Notes under the pieces: model-generated
Databases searched by the model: none
Told to the model about the DNA's origin: nothing
Seen by the model: only the letters and a program-made list of their open reading frames with translations
Assembly: GCA_949282965.1 (NCBI GenBank)
Contig: CASDQW010000109.1
Coordinates: 1 to 64,000, forward strand
Reading direction: 5' to 3'
DNA: 64,000 bases
DNA from: an uncultured Lentisphaeria bacterium
Lineage (GTDB): Bacteria > Verrucomicrobiota > Lentisphaeria > Victivallales > Victivallaceae
Shown: positions 62,020-64,000 of the stretch, piece by piece
Position numbering within the stretch: the first letter of the stretch is position 1
How the letters are laid out: each line of letters opens with the position of its first letter
Made by a program: the position numbers and the translations under genes

Positions 62020-62295
62020 ATGCGTCAATGCATGGATGTGGACAATCTGCACCGCAGAATGAAAAAAATCATCGGTCAGCTCAGTGCCATCGACAAAATG
62101 GTCGATCAGGACATCCCCTGCGAAGATCTGCTCATCCAGATCAACGCGGCCAAGAGCGCGTTGCACAAACTCGGCCAGATCGTGCTCGAAGGCCATCTCC
62201 GGCACTGCGTCAAGGACGGCATCCGCCACGGGGACGCGGACAAGACCATCGCCGCCTTTGCCAAGGCGATCGAACATTTTTCCCGCATGTCGTGA
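62020..62295 (+). CDS. CsoR/RcnR-family metal-sensitive repressor
   Basis: A 91-residue all-helical regulator of the DUF156 family, whose members are tetramers that release DNA on binding copper, nickel, formaldehyde or sulphane sulphur. The three CsoR copper-ligand positions are present with exact spacing: C34 (DIPCEDLL), H59 (EGHL) and C63 (RHCV). An extra Cys at position 4 and a His-rich DNA face (NLHRRMKKIIGQL) are seen. CstR-type persulphide sensors lack the His, so a copper-type sensor is favoured. GAGGTGG precedes the ATG. No copper exporter follows; instead a NifU-like scaffold and a GGGtGRT gene do. Confidence 0.88.
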   Translation: MRQCMDVDNLHRRMKKIIGQLSAIDKMVDQDIPCEDLLIQINAAKSALHKLGQIVLEGHLRHCVKDGIRHGDADKTIAAFAKAIEHFSRMS

Positions 62296-62465
62296 TTTTC
62301 GCCCTGCCTGCAGGAAAAGCGCCTGTTTCTACCGCTCGATACCGGCGACCGGAGGGGAAAAATCTGCGAATCCGTCGTTTCCCGGGTTGAAAAACACACG
62401 GACGAGTGGCACATTAATAAAACTTGTAAAAAACTCTTTCAATCACCAATAACAGGAGATCCGCG

Positions 62466-63158
62466 ATGAACTTCTCGCACGAAGTCGAGCAGATGGTCTG
62501 CGTCGCCAAGGGCCCGAATCACGGCCCCGCGCCGATTCCTCAGGAAGGCGCCTGGACCCGCGCCAAAGAGATCAAAGACATTTCCGGCCTGACCCACGGG
62601 GTCGGCTGGTGCGCCCCGCAGCAGGGCGCCTGCAAACTGACGCTGAACGTCAAGAACGGCGTGATTCAGGAAGCGCTGGTCGAGACGATCGGCTGTTCCG
62701 GCATGACCCATTCCGCGGCGATGGCGGCGGAAATTCTGCCGGGGAAGACGATCCTCGAAGCGTTGAATACCGACCTGGTCTGCGACGCAATCAATACTGC
62801 CATGCGCGAACTCTTTTTGCAGATCGTGTACGGCCGTACCCAGACGGCCTTCTCCGAAGGCGGTTTGCCGATCGGTGCCGGTCTGGAAGACCTCGGCAAG
62901 GGGTTGCGCAGCATCACCGGTACGATGTACGGTACCAGTGCCAAGGGTGTCCGTTATCTGGAAATGGCCGAAGGGTACGTGACGGAAATCGCGCTTGATG
63001 ATGAAGATCACGTGATCGGATACAAGTTCCTCAAGCTCGGCCCGATGCTCGACGCTCTGGCCAAGGGCATGGATGCCAATGAGGCGGTGAAGAAGTTCAC
63101 CGGCACCTACGGCCGTTTCGCCGACGCCGTCCGTACCATCAATCCGCGTCAGCAGTAA
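62466..63158 (+). CDS. NifU/IscU-like iron-sulphur scaffold protein
   Basis: A 230-residue protein related to the IscU/NifU N-terminal scaffold domain. The segment GACKLTLNVKNGVIQEALVE and IGCSGMTHSAAMAAEILPGK corresponds to the IscU core, with C56 and C77 at the positions of the first two cluster ligands. C49 lies close by. The third IscU ligand Cys has no clear equivalent. It continues into a C-terminal extension (about 130-230) not found in IscU. This class commonly lies beside a GGGtGRT gene in anaerobes, as here. AGGAGA precedes the ATG. Confidence 0.85.
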   Translation: MNFSHEVEQMVCVAKGPNHGPAPIPQEGAWTRAKEIKDISGLTHGVGWCAPQQGACKLTLNVKNGVIQEALVETIGCSGMTHSAAMAAEILPGKTILEALNTDLVCDAINTAMRELFLQIVYGRTQTAFSEGGLPIGAGLEDLGKGLRSITGTMYGTSAKGVRYLEMAEGYVTEIALDDEDHVIGYKFLKLGPMLDALAKGMDANEAVKKFTGTYGRFADAVRTINPRQQ

Positions 63159-63180
63159 GCAAGAGGAGAAGGAGTCCATC

Positions 63181-64000
63181 ATGGCACTTTTTGAAAGTTA
63201 CGAACGCCGGATCGCGCAGGTCAACGCGTTCCTGAAGGCCAACGGCATCGCTTCGCTGGAAGAGGCGGAAGCCATCACCAAAGGCAAAGGCCTGGATATC
63301 TATGCCCGGGTCAAGGATATTCAGCCGATCTGTTTTGAAAACGCCTGCTGGGCGTATCTGGTCGGGGCCGCCGTGGCGATCAAGCGCGGGCAGACCGTGG
63401 CCAGCGAAATCGCCAAAACGCTCGGGGAAGGGCTGCAGTCCTTCTGCATTCCCGGTTCGGTGGCGGACGACCGCAAGGTCGGCCTCGGCCACGGGAATCT
63501 GGCGTCGATGCTGCTGCGCGACGAAACGCGCTGCTTCGCTTTCTGCGCCGGACATGAATCCTTTGCGGCCGCCGAAGGCGCGATCGGGCTGGCCCGCAGC
63601 GCCAACAAGGCGCGCAAGGAACCGCTGCGGGTGATTCTGAACGGGCTGGGCAAGGATGCCGCTCAGATCATTTCCCGGATCAACGGGTTCACTGGAGTGG
63701 AAACTGAATTCGACTATGCTACCGGCCAGGTGAAGATCGTTTCCGAACGGGCTTATTCCAAGGGCGAACGCGCCGCGGTCCGCTGCTACGGCGCCGACGA
63801 CGTCCGCGAAGGCGTGGCGATCATGTGGCTCGAAGGCGTCGATATCGCCATTACCGGCAATTCGACCAATCCGACCCGCTTCCAGCACCCGGTGATGGCC
63901 ACTTACAAGAAGGAACGCATCGAAAAAGGCATGCCGTTCTTCTCCGTGGCTTCCGGCGGTGGCACCGGCCGTACGCTGCACCCGGACAACATGGCGGCCG
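63181..64000 (+). CDS. GGGtGRT protein (3' end outside window)
   Basis: A partial frame of 273 residues running to the window end. It starts MALFESYERRIAQVNAFLKA with AAGAGGAGAAGGAG upstream, and near the visible end carries SVASGGGTGRTLHPDN, the motif that names the GGGtGRT family. Conserved pieces include CFENACWAYLVGAAVAI, GVDIAITGNSTNPTRFQHPV and several Cys residues. The function of the family is not established; its fixed pairing with the NifU-like gene, 22 bases upstream here, points to iron-sulphur metabolism. No membrane helix or signal peptide. Confidence 0.9.
   Translation, partial: MALFESYERRIAQVNAFLKANGIASLEEAEAITKGKGLDIYARVKDIQPICFENACWAYLVGAAVAIKRGQTVASEIAKTLGEGLQSFCIPGSVADDRKVGLGHGNLASMLLRDETRCFAFCAGHESFAAAEGAIGLARSANKARKEPLRVILNGLGKDAAQIISRINGFTGVETEFDYATGQVKIVSERAYSKGERAAVRCYGADDVREGVAIMWLEGVDIAITGNSTNPTRFQHPVMATYKKERIEKGMPFFSVASGGGTGRTLHPDNMAA

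Overview
The window looks like one continuous stretch of a GC-rich (about 60%) Gram-negative bacterial chromosome made almost entirely of core and metabolic genes. Diderm character is shown by lpxB, an LptF/LptG-type permease, a secretin, and a YidC with a long periplasmic domain. The NifU-like scaffold next to a GGGtGRT protein, pyruvate phosphate dikinase, many sodium-coupled transporters, glycosidases and sigma-54 style regulation fit an anaerobic or fermentative member of the PVC group. A Lentisphaerota/Victivallis-like genome is my best guess, but this is an inference from gene content, not a sequence match. No phage, insertion sequence, CRISPR array or rRNA was seen. Two tRNA genes are present.

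Layout. 0-4.5 kb (minus strand): the classical rpmH-rnpA-yidD-yidC-jag cluster ending in tRNA-Pro(CGG), then an exported SH3-domain protein. 4.7-10.8 kb (plus): a Xer recombinase, typA/bipA, and two sodium-driven transporters (NSS and GltS types). 10.8-15.8 kb (minus): a compact four-gene operon of secretin, periplasmic adaptor, ABC ATPase and MacB-type permease. This is the most unusual assembly in the window. 16-17.7 kb: tyrA and an ABC ATPase. 17.7-19.6 kb: a 500-base regulatory or possible origin region followed by dnaA with a divergent DNA-binding signature. 19.8-27.6 kb: a shortened division/cell-wall cluster, mraZ-rsmH-ftsL-ftsI, then an FAD oxidoreductase, an unknown membrane protein and an atypical MurC-like ligase. 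27.7-32.9 kb: ribH-nusB-ftsY-ribD-ribE-unknown-pdxJ, a tightly packed cofactor operon. 32.9-37.9 kb (minus): an LptF/G-type permease, an anchored peptide-binding protein, dapB and lpxB. 38-40.5 kb: a DinG-type helicase and a YggL-like protein. 40.6-46 kb: an NhaC antiporter, a thioredoxin/DsbD pair, rpsO and a GHL10-type glycosidase. 46.3-53 kb (mostly minus): ppdK, a lipoprotein, coaC, gmk, a YkgJ-like protein, two unknown proteins and folK. 53-57 kb: fmt-rng and an NtrC-type response regulator. 57-62 kb: an anion permease, a YoaK-like protein, tRNA(CAT), and a GH113-like glycosidase divergent from an IclR regulator. 62-64 kb: a CsoR-type regulator, a NifU-like scaffold and a GGGtGRT protein cut by the window end.

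Promoters are unusually easy to read here. At many genes a TTGC-type -35 box sits 16-17 bases from a TATATT or TATTTT -10 box. Well-formed hairpin terminators follow tRNA-Pro, dnaA, rpsO, ppdK and others. Start codons were often moved downstream of the longest open frame to a position with a Shine-Dalgarno sequence.
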